From assembly GCA_947460165.1 (NCBI GenBank), contig CANHKH010000005.1, positions 1 to 26,209 of the forward strand: 26,209 bases of DNA, in the 5' to 3' direction. The notes under the pieces were generated by a model that was given only the letters and a program-made list of their open reading frames with translations, searched no databases and was not told the DNA's origin. The position numbers were made by a program, and so were the translations under genes. The stretch comes from Comamonadaceae bacterium (lineage in GTDB: Bacteria > Pseudomonadota > Gammaproteobacteria > Burkholderiales > Burkholderiaceae_C). Positions 7,602 to 15,292 of this stretch are shown here, in pieces (position 1 is the stretch's first letter; each line of letters starts with the position of its first letter).

Positions 7602-7934
7602 ATGTTCAACAAGGGACAACTCGCCGGTCTGATGAAGCAGGCCCAGACCATGCAGGACAACCTCAAGAAAGCCCAGGACGAGCTGGCTTTTGTAGAGGTC
7701 ACAGGCGAATCGGGCGCGGGCCTGGTCAAGGTCACCATGACGTGCAAGCACGAGGTCAAGCGCGTGCAGATCGACCCCAGCTTGCTGGCCGACGACAAAG
7801 ACATGCTCGAAGACCTGGTGGCGGCCGCCTTCAATGACGCGGCCCGCAAGGCCGAAGACACCAGTCAGCAAAAAATGGGCAAGCTGACCGCGGGCATGCC
7901 TGGCCTGCCCGGTGGCATGAAGCTGCCTTTTTGA
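7602..7934 (+). CDS. ybaB: YbaB/EbfC family nucleoid-associated protein
   Basis: This is a small DNA-binding protein of the YbaB/EbfC family (110 aa, normal length), thought to act as a homodimer on the nucleoid. It starts with MFNKGQLAGLMKQAQTMQ, the typical amphipathic N-terminal helix. A central beta-sheet region (VEVTGESGAGLVKVTMT) follows, then an acidic helix (LLADDKDMLEDLVAAAFNDA). The C-terminal Gly/Met/Pro tail (GMPGLPGGMKLPF) is characteristic of the family. The gene sits between dnaX and recR, a widely conserved order that suggests a link to replication or recombination, though the exact function is not settled. Start ATG 7602 is supported by the AAGGA site. Its stop lies 29 bases before the recR ATG, so the two genes are probably co-transcribed. 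Confidence 0.94.
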   Translation: MFNKGQLAGLMKQAQTMQDNLKKAQDELAFVEVTGESGAGLVKVTMTCKHEVKRVQIDPSLLADDKDMLEDLVAAAFNDAARKAEDTSQQKMGKLTAGMPGLPGGMKLPF

Positions 7935-7963
7935 AGCGCTCACCACTGGAGTCTTCTTTCCCC

Positions 7964-8590
7964 ATGGCCGACGGCAATGCCCTTGACGCTTTGACACACG
8001 CCCTGCGCCGTTTGCCCGGCGTGGGCGCCAAGTCGGCCGCTCGCATGGCCTTTCATTTGTTGCAGCACGACAAGCCAGGCGCCTTGCAAATCGCCCACGC
8101 CTTGGAGCATGCGGTCAACCATGTGCGCCATTGCAGCTTGTGCAACACGCTCACCGAGCAAGAGGTGTGCGCCACCTGCCAACACCCTCAGCGCGACCGC
8201 AGCAAGCTGTGTGTGGTCGAAACCCCGGCCGACCAAGCCGCCATGGAGCGCACCTTGGCCTACAAAGGCTTGTATTTTGTGCTCATGGGCAAGCTCAGCC
8301 CGCTGGACGGCATTGGCCCGCATGACATTGGTTTGCAGCAGTTGTTTGACCGGGTCAGCCCGCGAGACAGTGCCGGCGAGTTGCCGCCCGCCCAGGATGG
8401 CGAGGTGCAGGAGGTGATCCTGGCCACCAACTTCACGGCCGAGGGCGAGGCCACCGCACATGTGATTTCACAGGGTCTTAAGAGCCGTGGCGTCAAGGTC
8501 ACCCGCTTGGCCCGGGGCGTGCCCGTGGGCAGCGAGCTCGAGTATGTGGACCTGGGCACCATTGCGCATGCGCTGGTGGACAGGCGTTGA
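7964..8590 (+). CDS. recR: recombination mediator protein RecR
   Basis: RecR works with RecF and RecO to load RecA on SSB-coated gapped DNA. The 208-aa product has the usual length. It shows a helix-hairpin-helix at residues 17-28 (LPGVGAKSAARM), a four-cysteine zinc finger (Cys57, Cys60, Cys69, Cys72) and a Toprim domain beginning LCVVETPADQAAME (from about residue 82). The C-terminal Walker-like region ends ARGVPVGSELEYVDLGT, which is diagnostic. The frame is open back to TTG 7931, overlapping ybaB, but ATG 7964 gives the conserved N-terminus and has GGAG at 7948-7951 upstream, 12 bases away. It is third in the dnaX-ybaB-recR cluster. Confidence 0.95.
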   Translation: MADGNALDALTHALRRLPGVGAKSAARMAFHLLQHDKPGALQIAHALEHAVNHVRHCSLCNTLTEQEVCATCQHPQRDRSKLCVVETPADQAAMERTLAYKGLYFVLMGKLSPLDGIGPHDIGLQQLFDRVSPRDSAGELPPAQDGEVQEVILATNFTAEGEATAHVISQGLKSRGVKVTRLARGVPVGSELEYVDLGTIAHALVDRR

Positions 8591-8618
8591 ATCTTTTGTT
8601 TTTTGACACCCTCAAGCC

Positions 8619-9032
8619 ATGAACCATGCTTCTTTCACCCTGGCCCACGCGTGCATGCTGGTGGCGGCTTTGTTACCCATTGTCAGCGCCGGCATCGCCA
8701 AGTCTGGCTTGATGAACAAGCCCAGGCGCGAGGGTGGCTACGACAACGACGATCCGCGTGCCTGGTTGGCCCGCCAGGGCGATTGGCGGGCGCGTGCCAA
8801 CAACGCACAGGCCAACAGCTTTGAGGCGCTGCCCTTTTTCTTTGCGGCCGTGATCGTGGCCCATCAACTGGGCGCGGTTCAAAGCCGGCTGGACCTCTTG
8901 GCCCTGACCTTTGTAGGTCTGCGCGTGCTCTACATCTACCTGTATGTGGTGAACCGGGCCTCTCTGCGCAGCTTGGTGTGGATACTGGCGTTGGCGGTCA
9001 ACATTGCCATTTTTTTGTTGGGTGCTTTTTGA
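8619..9032 (+). CDS. MAPEG family membrane protein
   Basis: This is a 137-aa inner-membrane protein of the MAPEG group (membrane-associated proteins in eicosanoid and glutathione metabolism), a common bacterial paralogue of unknown substrate. Four hydrophobic segments are visible at about residues 8-26, 67-84, 88-107 and 114-136. Between the first two is the polar loop DDPRAWLARQGDWRARANNA followed by QANSFEALPFF, the region that carries the conserved Arg/Asn/Glu of the family. It starts 28 bases after recR, with a TTGACA sequence in the gap at 8603-8608, so it may be read through from recR or have its own promoter. Glutathione-dependent activity is not demonstrated for most bacterial members, so I give no reaction. 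Confidence 0.85.
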   Translation: MNHASFTLAHACMLVAALLPIVSAGIAKSGLMNKPRREGGYDNDDPRAWLARQGDWRARANNAQANSFEALPFFFAAVIVAHQLGAVQSRLDLLALTFVGLRVLYIYLYVVNRASLRSLVWILALAVNIAIFLLGAF

Positions 9033-9156
9033 ACTGAGTTGCGCTGACTGTGTGAGGGCCGTGCCCGATTGGGTAAAACCCCCACGGGGATGATCCGGAT
9101 GCCATCCAGCGCAGACCTGTTTATGGTGAGGTGTCGCATTCAGTTTGATTCTCCCC

Positions 9157-10206
9157 ATGCTTGGTAGCGCTCGACTTGTTCACCGCCGCAGCTTTGCGCT
9201 CAGGGCCGTGCTGGCAGCCGCCTGCGTGGCCGCGCCTGAGCTGCACGCCCAGCCCAAGCTGGAGAAAAGCCGCGTGGTGGTGGCGGTGGGCGGCAAGTCC
9301 AGTTTTTTGCACCTGCCCCTGACCATTGCTGATCAGTTGGGCTACTTTCGCAGCGAAGGTTTGGCGGTGGAGATTCAAGAGGCCGGCAGCAGCCGCCGGG
9401 CCTTGGAGCTGCATCTTGAAGGCGGCGCTGACGTGTGCGCCGGCCACTTTGAAAACACGCTGTTGTTGCAAGCGCGTGGCCTGTCTCACCAGGCTTTTGT
9501 GCTGCAGTCCCGTGCGCCGCAGGCTGCGCTGGGCGTGTCATTGCGCCACATGCCCACCTACCGTTCTTTGCTGGACCTCAAGGGCAAACGCATCGGCGTG
9601 TCTGAGCGGGGTTCGGGCGCGGGGTTGTTGGCGCGGGTGGTCTTGGCGCGAGCCGGGCTGGCCCCCGAGGACGTGGTGTGGGTAGAGACCGAGGCCGGCG
9701 CTGCCATGGCGGCCTTGCGTTCGGGTCAGATTGAGGCCTTGGCGCAGTTTGAGCCCGTGATGAGCGCCTTGGAGCAGCGTGCCGAAGTTCGCATCTTGTT
9801 TGACACGCGCACGCTCAAGGGCACCAGCGATGTCTTTGGCGGGCCGGTGCCGGCCAGCTGCTTGCATGCCCCCGCTGATTTTGTGCAACGTCACCCCAAC
9901 ACCTGCCAGGCCCTGGCCCACGGCGTGGTGCATGCCCTCAAATGGCTGCAAACGGCGGGCCCCGCCGACATGCTCAAGACCGTGCCTGAGGCCTATTTGC
10001 TGGGCGACAGGGCGCTTTACTTGGCGGCCTTCAACAAGGTGCGCGAGGCCATCTCGCCCGATGGGCTGTTGGCGCCTGAGGCGGCGCGCAATGTCTGGCG
10101 TGTGATGTCCTCTTCTGAGCCTGCACTCCGGCTGGAAAAATTGGACGTCGATCGCACCTACACCAATGACTTTGCCCGCCGGGCCAAGGACCGTTTCAGG
10201 GCCTGA
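9157..10206 (+). CDS. ABC-transporter-type periplasmic substrate-binding protein (NMT1/SsuA/TauA-like)
   Basis: This is a secreted solute-binding protein of the NMT1/THI5-like fold, the group used for sulfonates, taurine, nitrate, bicarbonate or pyrimidine precursors. The N-terminus has HRRSFALRAVLAAACVAAPELHA, a signal peptide with a twin-arginine-like start and a likely cut after LHA (about residue 28). Family hallmarks include FLHLPLTIADQLGYFRSEGL, the VEIQEAGSSRRALELH region, GADVCAGHFENTLL, DLKGKRIGVSERGSG and ALRSGQIEALAQFEP. ATG 9157 (349 aa) is preferred over TTG 9145. No Shine-Dalgarno sequence is obvious. No permease or ATPase gene lies beside it, so the ligand cannot be inferred from context. 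It is convergent with mltD, 33 bp apart. Confidence 0.86.
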   Translation: MLGSARLVHRRSFALRAVLAAACVAAPELHAQPKLEKSRVVVAVGGKSSFLHLPLTIADQLGYFRSEGLAVEIQEAGSSRRALELHLEGGADVCAGHFENTLLLQARGLSHQAFVLQSRAPQAALGVSLRHMPTYRSLLDLKGKRIGVSERGSGAGLLARVVLARAGLAPEDVVWVETEAGAAMAALRSGQIEALAQFEPVMSALEQRAEVRILFDTRTLKGTSDVFGGPVPASCLHAPADFVQRHPNTCQALAHGVVHALKWLQTAGPADMLKTVPEAYLLGDRALYLAAFNKVREAISPDGLLAPEAARNVWRVMSSSEPALRLEKLDVDRTYTNDFARRAKDRFRA

Positions 10207-10239
10207 GGACACAGGCCGCTGTCGCTCATGCGCTGGCCC

Positions 10240-11958
10240 TCAGGGGCTTTTGGCCGCTATTTTTTGCGAGGCTGGGCGGGCGGCCAAGGTCTTTTTGGGC
10301 GGGGCTTTGCGTGCCGCGGTTTTGGTGCTGGCCACCACATTGCCGGGCATGAACAGCACCACACTCTGACCCGGCTTGAGGCTGGCGGTGGCGGCCAATT
10401 TGTTCCATTCGGCCACTTGCTGGACGCTGAGCTTGTGGCGCTTGGCCAGGGATGCCACGGTCTCGCCCGGTCGCGCCTTGACCGTGGTGCGGCGATGAGA
10501 GATTTCGGGGGCCAGTCCCAGTCGGCCATTGTCGGCCACTTGCATGGACACGTCCTCGCTGATCTTGGCGCTGCGTGTGACCAGCAGGGCAGAGCCGGCC
10601 TTGATCAGCATGCGCGGAGGAATGCTGTTGAGCGCACGCAGCTCGGCTTCGCTCATGCCGCTGCGCTTGGCCGCCTCGGCCACGTTCATGGTGCTGGGCA
10701 CAGTCCAGGCGGTCCAACTGGCGAACTGGCCGGAGTTGTGGGCCTGAAAGTTGCGCTTGAACACCTCGGCGTTGTTCCAGGGCAGCAAAATTTGCCGGGT
10801 GCCTGCGGCCAAGATCACGGGCCGGCTGGCCGAGGGGTTGAGGGCGCGAAAGTCGTCGATCTTGACGTCGGCCAGCCGCGCGGCCAGGCTCACGTCGATG
10901 TCGCGGCTGATCTCCACCTCTTGGAAATAGGGATGGTTCTCAATCAGGGGCAGCTCGGCATTGAAATTCGCGGGCGAGCCGACGATGTTCTTGATGGCTT
11001 GCAGCTTGGGCACATAGTTGCGGGTCTCGGCGGGCATGTTCAGGTCTTCGTAGCCGGTGGCCAGGCCCGCGCGTTTGTTGCGTGCAATGGCCCGCCCCAC
11101 GCTGCCTTCACCCCAGTTGTAGGCCGCCAGCGCCAGGTGCCAGTCGCCAAACATCGTGTAGAGGCGCTGCAGGTAATCGAGCGCGGCGCGGGTAGAAGCC
11201 AGCACGTCGCGTCTGTCGTCACGAAAAACATTTTGCTTGAGCTCAAAATCTCTGCCTGTGGCGGGCATGAACTGCCACATGCCTGCAGCTTTGGCGGTGG
11301 ACACCGCTTCCGGGTTGAAGGCGCTCTCAATAAAGGGCAACAAGGCCAACTCGCTGGGCATGTTGCGCCGCTCCAACTCCTCAACAATGTGAAACAGGTA
11401 TTTGCGCGAGCGCTCGGTCATGCGTTGGATGTAATCGGGCCGGCTGGCATACCAGCGCTCTTGCGCCGTCACCAGGTCATTTTGAAGGTCGGGCATGGCG
11501 TAAGCGCGGCGAATGCGGTCCCACAATTCAGTGGGTGCTTCCAGCGGTTGAACCGCTTGCAGTGTCTGACCGGCCAAGCTTTCAGAAACCCACAAGGGTG
11601 ACTGAGGGGACACCAGTGTCGCCTGTGGGCTGGGCAGGGCCGCCTGCCTGGGTTCAAGGGCTTTGGTGCTGACGGGTTCTGCGCGCTCGCTCTTTGGGAC
11701 TGCGGCCATTTGGGCTGCGGCGACAGGAGGTGGTGGGGGGGGCAAGGCCGCCGTTGTGGCTGCCGTGGGCTCGGGCAAGGTGGCCACAGGAACCACAGGA
11801 ACCACAGGAGCGAGGGTGCTGCAGGCATTGAGCAGCAGTGCCGCCGCCATGGCCCACAGGGGAGCCCAAGGAGGGTGTGCTCCCCGCACTTGCGCACGAG
11901 TTGGGCTGGCAACTGCACCTGAAGAGGTGGGGTTGGCCGGGTCAATCAACAGGGGCAT
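10240..11958 (-). CDS. mltD: membrane-bound lytic murein transglycosylase D (lipoprotein with SLT and LysM domains)
   Basis: This enzyme cleaves peptidoglycan glycan strands to 1,6-anhydro products and is anchored in the outer membrane. ATG 11958 gives 572 aa. A lipobox LLNAC ends at Cys46. A Pro/Ala/Val linker is followed by the lysozyme-like SLT domain with the catalytic Glu211 in FIESAFNP, then AAGMWQFMP and AAYNWGEGSVGRAIARN. Two LysM repeats that bind peptidoglycan follow: a divergent one at about 415-460 and a clear one at about 490-537 (GETVASLAKRHKLSVQQVAEWN). The end is a Lys/Ala-rich tail. A TTG at 11976 is a less likely start. The gene is divergent from the yafS-like gene; gloB, its common neighbour, is not present. 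Confidence 0.93.
   Translation of the reverse strand: MPLLIDPANPTSSGAVASPTRAQVRGAHPPWAPLWAMAAALLLNACSTLAPVVPVVPVATLPEPTAATTAALPPPPPPVAAAQMAAVPKSERAEPVSTKALEPRQAALPSPQATLVSPQSPLWVSESLAGQTLQAVQPLEAPTELWDRIRRAYAMPDLQNDLVTAQERWYASRPDYIQRMTERSRKYLFHIVEELERRNMPSELALLPFIESAFNPEAVSTAKAAGMWQFMPATGRDFELKQNVFRDDRRDVLASTRAALDYLQRLYTMFGDWHLALAAYNWGEGSVGRAIARNKRAGLATGYEDLNMPAETRNYVPKLQAIKNIVGSPANFNAELPLIENHPYFQEVEISRDIDVSLAARLADVKIDDFRALNPSASRPVILAAGTRQILLPWNNAEVFKRNFQAHNSGQFASWTAWTVPSTMNVAEAAKRSGMSEAELRALNSIPPRMLIKAGSALLVTRSAKISEDVSMQVADNGRLGLAPEISHRRTTVKARPGETVASLAKRHKLSVQQVAEWNKLAATASLKPGQSVVLFMPGNVVASTKTAARKAPPKKTLAARPASQKIAAKSP
11784..11810. repeat. 9-bp tandem repeat in mltD (three copies)
   Basis: Two CCACAGGAA units and one CCACAGGAG follow each other directly. 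On the coding strand they encode the PVVPVVPV run just after the lipidated cysteine, so copy-number change would alter linker length without shifting the frame. Confidence 0.75.
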
Positions 11959-12174
11959 GCTTTCTTTCTGTGTCAAAACAAGCCGCCGCTTGCCGCCTTG
12001 GTCAAAGATTGGCGAAGACGGGCAACAGGGCTCAGACCATGATGGTCCTTGGGTATCTGGCCTACCTTGGCAGGGAGGGCCTGTCTAAAATTGAGGGCTG
12101 TGTCGCAGCTTGTATGTTTGTGGGGGCCTTTGTGGCTTCACTGTGACCGCTTCGCCTTTTTCACCCAGGACCCG

Positions 12175-12978
12175 ATGAGCAAGCAAATTATAGGTTTGAC
12201 GGACTGGCTGGGGAGCGTTCCCGGGCAGGTGCTGCTCAACTGGGAGCTGAGCCATTTCGACGATGCTGTGGCCGATGTGTTTGGCTTTCACGCACTGCAG
12301 CTGGGGCTGCCCGAACTGCCCGCCTTGCGGCTCAACCGCATGCCCCACCGCTGGCTGGCGCTGCCCTCGCCAGCCGCTGTGCTGACAGACTCAGACACGG
12401 CTTTGCCCGAGTCTTCGGGTGCGCCCGAGCAGCCCCGCGTGGCCTTGCTCACGCACTCGGCCGCCTTGCCTTTTCCGGAGTCCAGCCTGGACCTGGTGGT
12501 GTTGCCGCACACCCTGGAGCTCAGCCAGGACCCGCACTCGACCTTGCGCGAAGTCGAGCGCGTGCTGGTGCCCGAGGGCAAGCTGCTCATCAGTGGCCTC
12601 AACCCTGCCAGTTTGTGGGGTTTGCGGCAGCAGCGCGCGCATTGGTGGCGGCGCCTGGGTGTTGGGGAGCTTTTTTTGCCTGATGAGGGCGAGTTCATAG
12701 GCTACTGGCGTCTGCGCGATTGGCTGCGTTTGCTCGGCTTTGAGGTCGAGTCTGCCCGTTTTGGCTGCTACCGACCCGCTTTTGACAATGCCCGCTGGAT
12801 GGAGCGCTGCGCCTGGATGGAACCCGTGGGTGCCCGCTGGTGGCCTATTTTTGGGGCCAGTTACTTTATAGTGGCCGTCAAGCGGGTGCGCGGCATGCGC
12901 ATGCTCGAGCCCAGCCGCAAAGTCCGAAACCCGCGGGCCAATGCCCCTGCCGTGGCGGTGCGCCGCGAAGCTGATTAG
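12175..12978 (+). CDS. yafS: YafS-like SAM-dependent methyltransferase-fold protein
   Basis: This is a 267-aa protein of the class I methyltransferase fold, related to E. coli YafS. The Methyltransf_11 core is seen in ALPFPESSLDLVVLPHTLE, then REVERVLVPEGKLLISGLNP. The usual glycine-rich SAM motif (GxGxG) near the N-terminus is replaced by VFGFHALQLG, resembling the GFHLLKIG stretch I recall from E. coli YafS. The N-terminal WELSHFDDAVADVFGFH and the C-terminal FGASYFIVAVKRV also fit. The substrate is unknown. ATG 12175 is chosen over a long upstream extension (from 12049) that lacks similarity. Position between mltD and rnhA matches the enterobacterial mltD-gloB-yafS-rnhA neighbourhood. Confidence 0.82.
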   Translation: MSKQIIGLTDWLGSVPGQVLLNWELSHFDDAVADVFGFHALQLGLPELPALRLNRMPHRWLALPSPAAVLTDSDTALPESSGAPEQPRVALLTHSAALPFPESSLDLVVLPHTLELSQDPHSTLREVERVLVPEGKLLISGLNPASLWGLRQQRAHWWRRLGVGELFLPDEGEFIGYWRLRDWLRLLGFEVESARFGCYRPAFDNARWMERCAWMEPVGARWWPIFGASYFIVAVKRVRGMRMLEPSRKVRNPRANAPAVAVRREAD

Positions 12979-13071
12979 GCCGCGCCCGAGCACCGTGCAG
13001 GGCCAGGCCCCTCATCGTGTGGAGCTGTAGAGCTGTTACGCTGGCCTTTTTTGAACCTTGCTCCCGTTTTC

Positions 13072-13557
13072 ATGACGACTTCTTCTTTTGCATCCCAAGA
13101 TTGTGTGGTGGTCTACACCGATGGCGCCTGCAAAGGCAACCCTGGCCCAGGGGGGTGGGGCGTGTTGCTGCAAAGCGGTGGCGCGACCAAAGAGCTTTTT
13201 GGCGGTGAGCTGAGCACCACCAACAACCGCATGGAAATGATGGCCGTGATCCAGGCCCTGACCGCCTTGAAGCGGCCCTGCCAGATCACGCTCTACCTCG
13301 ACAGCGAGTACGTGCGCAAAGGCATCACGGAGTGGATTCACGGCTGGAAGGCCAGGGCTTGGCGCACGGCAGCCAAAGCCCCGGTCAAAAATGTGGACCT
13401 GTGGCAGCAACTCGATGCACTGGTCAGCCAGTCTGGCCACCGCATTGACTGGCGCTGGGTGCGCGGCCATGCGGGCGATCCAGGCAATGAGCGGGCCGAC
13501 GCCTTGGCCAACCTGGGCGTGGACATGGCCTTGAAAGGCGCACGCCAGCCGCACTGA
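13072..13557 (+). CDS. rnhA: ribonuclease HI
   Basis: RNase HI cuts the RNA strand of RNA-DNA hybrids, removing primers and R-loops in the cytoplasm. The 161-aa product contains every catalytic residue: Asp17 (VYTDGACKGNPGPGGWG), Glu55 (TTNNRMEMMAVIQAL), Asp77 (LYLDSEYV), His133 and Asp143 (GHAGDPGNERADALAN), in the same spacing as E. coli Asp10, Glu48, Asp70, His124 and Asp134. The basic handle loop (GWKARAWRTAAKAPVKN) is present, marking the type HI proteobacterial enzyme. The start ATG 13072 is preferred over TTG 13051. It lies 93 bp after the yafS-like gene on the same strand; dnaQ, its frequent neighbour, is absent here. Confidence 0.96.
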   Translation: MTTSSFASQDCVVVYTDGACKGNPGPGGWGVLLQSGGATKELFGGELSTTNNRMEMMAVIQALTALKRPCQITLYLDSEYVRKGITEWIHGWKARAWRTAAKAPVKNVDLWQQLDALVSQSGHRIDWRWVRGHAGDPGNERADALANLGVDMALKGARQPH

Positions 13558-13587
13558 GCTGGCGGACTGGGCCTGAATAGATGGCCT

Positions 13588-13604
13588 CGGGCTGACTCTG
13601 CCCG
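13588..13604 (+). terminator. hairpin downstream of rnhA (weak)
   Basis: CGGGC and GCCCG flank a 7-base loop 30 bases after the rnhA stop. No U-tract follows closely, so it is only a weak candidate. Confidence 0.2.
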
Positions 13605-13714
13605 ACAGGCGCTGCGTGATGGTGCATTCGTGTTTTTACGCACTTTGTTCCAAGGGTAATCCGCATCTGGCTTCATGCGCGCTTTACTGGCGGCTGTTAC
13701 ATTGCTTAGTTAAC

Positions 13715-13729
13715 TGATCGTTACGATCA
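13715..13729. promoter_or_regulatory. palindrome upstream of the RND efflux operon, candidate operator
   Basis: TGATCG and CGATCA are perfect 6-bp arms around TTA, and GTTAAC (13709-13714) abuts it. The site is about 47 bp before the adaptor start in an AT-richer patch likely to contain the promoter. RND operons are commonly repressed by TetR-type dimers binding such sites, but no regulator gene lies in this window, so the assignment is inferred. Confidence 0.4.
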
Positions 13730-13775
13730 CGCCGCCCGGCGCAGGCGGTTATTCAAACGGAACAAGGCTAGGCTT

Positions 13776-15221
13776 ATGGCTTCAAAATTGGTGGTCAGAA
13801 CAACTGCTCTGGTGGCGATGTTGGCGGTGGGGGCGGGTGCTTATTGGTATCAAACGCGGCCGGCCACCAAGGCCCCAGATGGCGCAATTGGGGCGGCCCC
13901 AGCCGGTGGTGCTCCTGCGGCAGGTCCTGGTGGTGCAGGCCGGGGCCCAGGTGGCGGCAAGCCCGCCGTGGAAGTGGCCAAGGTGGAGGTGCTCAGGCTG
14001 GTGGACGATGTCCAGGCCGTGGGCAGTTTGCGCTCGCGCCAGGGGGTGGTCATCAAGCCCGAAATTGGCGGCCGCATCACGCAGCTCAACTTCCGCGATG
14101 GCGACCGCGTGCGCAAGGGGCAGCTCTTGGTGCAGTTCGACGACCAGTTGCCGGCCGCTCAGATCAAGCAGGCCGAGGCCGAGTTGGCGATTGCGCAAAG
14201 CAACTTCAACCGCAACCGCGAATTGGTCGAGCAAAACTTCATCAGCCGCCGCACCGTGGACGAGAGCGCAGCCAACCTCCAGGTGGCCGATGCCAAGCTG
14301 GCGCTGGCCAAGGCCACGGCCGCACGCTTGAGTATTTTGGCCCCATTTGATGGCACGGTGGGTATACGCCAGGTCAACCTGGGCGACTACCTCAAGGATG
14401 GCGCCGAGGTGGTGAACCTGGAAGACATTGACGCCGTGTTCGTGGACTACCGCCTGCCCGAACGCTTTCAGGCCAAGGTTCGCCGTGGGCAAGTGGCCGA
14501 GATCGATGTGGACGCCTTGCCTGGCCGTAAATTTCAGGCTGTGGTGCAGGCCATAGACCCCTTGATTGACGCCAACGGTCGCTCGTTGGGCGTGCGTGCC
14601 TGCATTGACAACCGGCGCATGCAACTGCGCCCGGGCATGTTTGCGCGCGTGAGCACGGTGTTTGGCGCACGCGAGAAAGCCAAGGTCATTCCTGAGGAAG
14701 CCATCGTGCCCCAAGGCGGTCGGCAATTTGTGCTCAAGCTGGTGGACGGCCCCGAAGGCAAAGTCTCGCAACGGGTGGAAGTCAAGCTGGGCATGCGCAG
14801 CCCGGGCAAGGTAGAGGTGCTTGAGGGGCTGGCGGCCGACGACACAGTGGTGGTGGCCGGCCAGCAGCGCGTGCAAAAAGACGGCACGGCGGTGCGCGTG
14901 ATCGAGGTGGGCCGAGGTGGGGGTTCCGGTGGTCCTGGTGGCCCCGGCGGTCCCGGCGGTCCTGGCGGTCAAGCTGGTCCCGGTGGCCCCGGTGGCCCTG
15001 GGGGCGCAGCAGCCGCGGCGGGAAGCCAAGGCGGTCCCGGGTCTCGTGGCCCGGCCATGGCAGGCGCTCCCGGTTCAAGCAAGGCTGCCCCAGCCAATGC
15101 AGCGCCCTTGCAAGGCCCCAACCCATGCCTGGCCAGCATGGTCGAAGGCCGCGAGCCTGCTTCGCCGCCGCGGGCAGCCCCACCCGCCGCGCGTCCGGGC
15201 GCAACCCAGGCCCCCGCCTAA
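13776..15221 (+). CDS. RND efflux periplasmic adaptor (membrane fusion protein) with Gly/Pro-rich tail
   Basis: This subunit links an RND inner-membrane pump to an outer-membrane channel. A short N-terminal hydrophobic segment (TTALVAMLAVGAGAYWY, about residues 9-25) anchors or exports it. A Gly/Pro/Ala linker follows, then the lipoyl-like half motif VVIKPEIGGRITQLNFRDGD, a helical hairpin (about 125-190), and the second lipoyl half LSILAPFDGTVGIRQVNLGD. The beta-barrel and membrane-proximal domains run to about residue 378. The remaining 100 residues are unusual: eight tandem GPG-type triplets (386-409), then an Ala/Pro-rich end. Typical adaptors end near residue 380-400. The start has a weak AAGG upstream. 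The pump gene follows after 71 bp. Confidence 0.9.
   Translation: MASKLVVRTTALVAMLAVGAGAYWYQTRPATKAPDGAIGAAPAGGAPAAGPGGAGRGPGGGKPAVEVAKVEVLRLVDDVQAVGSLRSRQGVVIKPEIGGRITQLNFRDGDRVRKGQLLVQFDDQLPAAQIKQAEAELAIAQSNFNRNRELVEQNFISRRTVDESAANLQVADAKLALAKATAARLSILAPFDGTVGIRQVNLGDYLKDGAEVVNLEDIDAVFVDYRLPERFQAKVRRGQVAEIDVDALPGRKFQAVVQAIDPLIDANGRSLGVRACIDNRRMQLRPGMFARVSTVFGAREKAKVIPEEAIVPQGGRQFVLKLVDGPEGKVSQRVEVKLGMRSPGKVEVLEGLAADDTVVVAGQQRVQKDGTAVRVIEVGRGGGSGGPGGPGGPGGPGGQAGPGGPGGPGGAAAAAGSQGGPGSRGPAMAGAPGSSKAAPANAAPLQGPNPCLASMVEGREPASPPRAAPPAARPGATQAPA
14931..15002 (+). repeat. 9-bp tandem repeat encoding collagen-like Gly-Pro-Gly units
   Basis: Eight in-frame 9-base units, mostly GGT/GGC-CCY-GGY, encode GPG GPG GPG GPG GQA GPG GPG GPG near the adaptor C-terminus. 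Synonymous differences between units show the array is not freshly expanded. Unit number could vary without breaking the frame. Confidence 0.85.
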
Positions 15222-15279
15222 AGCTTGTATGACCCGCGCCTTGCGGCCCTTGTCTTTGGTTGGCTGCCAGGCGCAGTCC

Positions 15280-15284
15280 AGGAG
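15280..15284 (+). promoter_or_regulatory. Shine-Dalgarno of the RND pump gene
   Basis: AGGAG lies 8 bases before ATG 15293, and supports this start over the longer open frame from 15260. Confidence 0.7.
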
Positions 15285-15292
15285 TGCACCTC

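Noticed and set aside
10228..11601. 457-codon open frame on the plus strand over mltD
   Set aside because: It is opposite the SLT and LysM coding sequence, has low-complexity Gly/His composition and no recognisable domain.
12049..12174. N-terminal extension of the YafS-like protein
   Set aside because: The added 42 residues lie in the divergent promoter region, and ATG 12175 gives the expected N-terminus.
14931..15002. CRISPR-like repeat array
   Set aside because: The repeats are 9 bp, contiguous and in frame with no spacers; they are coding Gly-Pro-Gly units.
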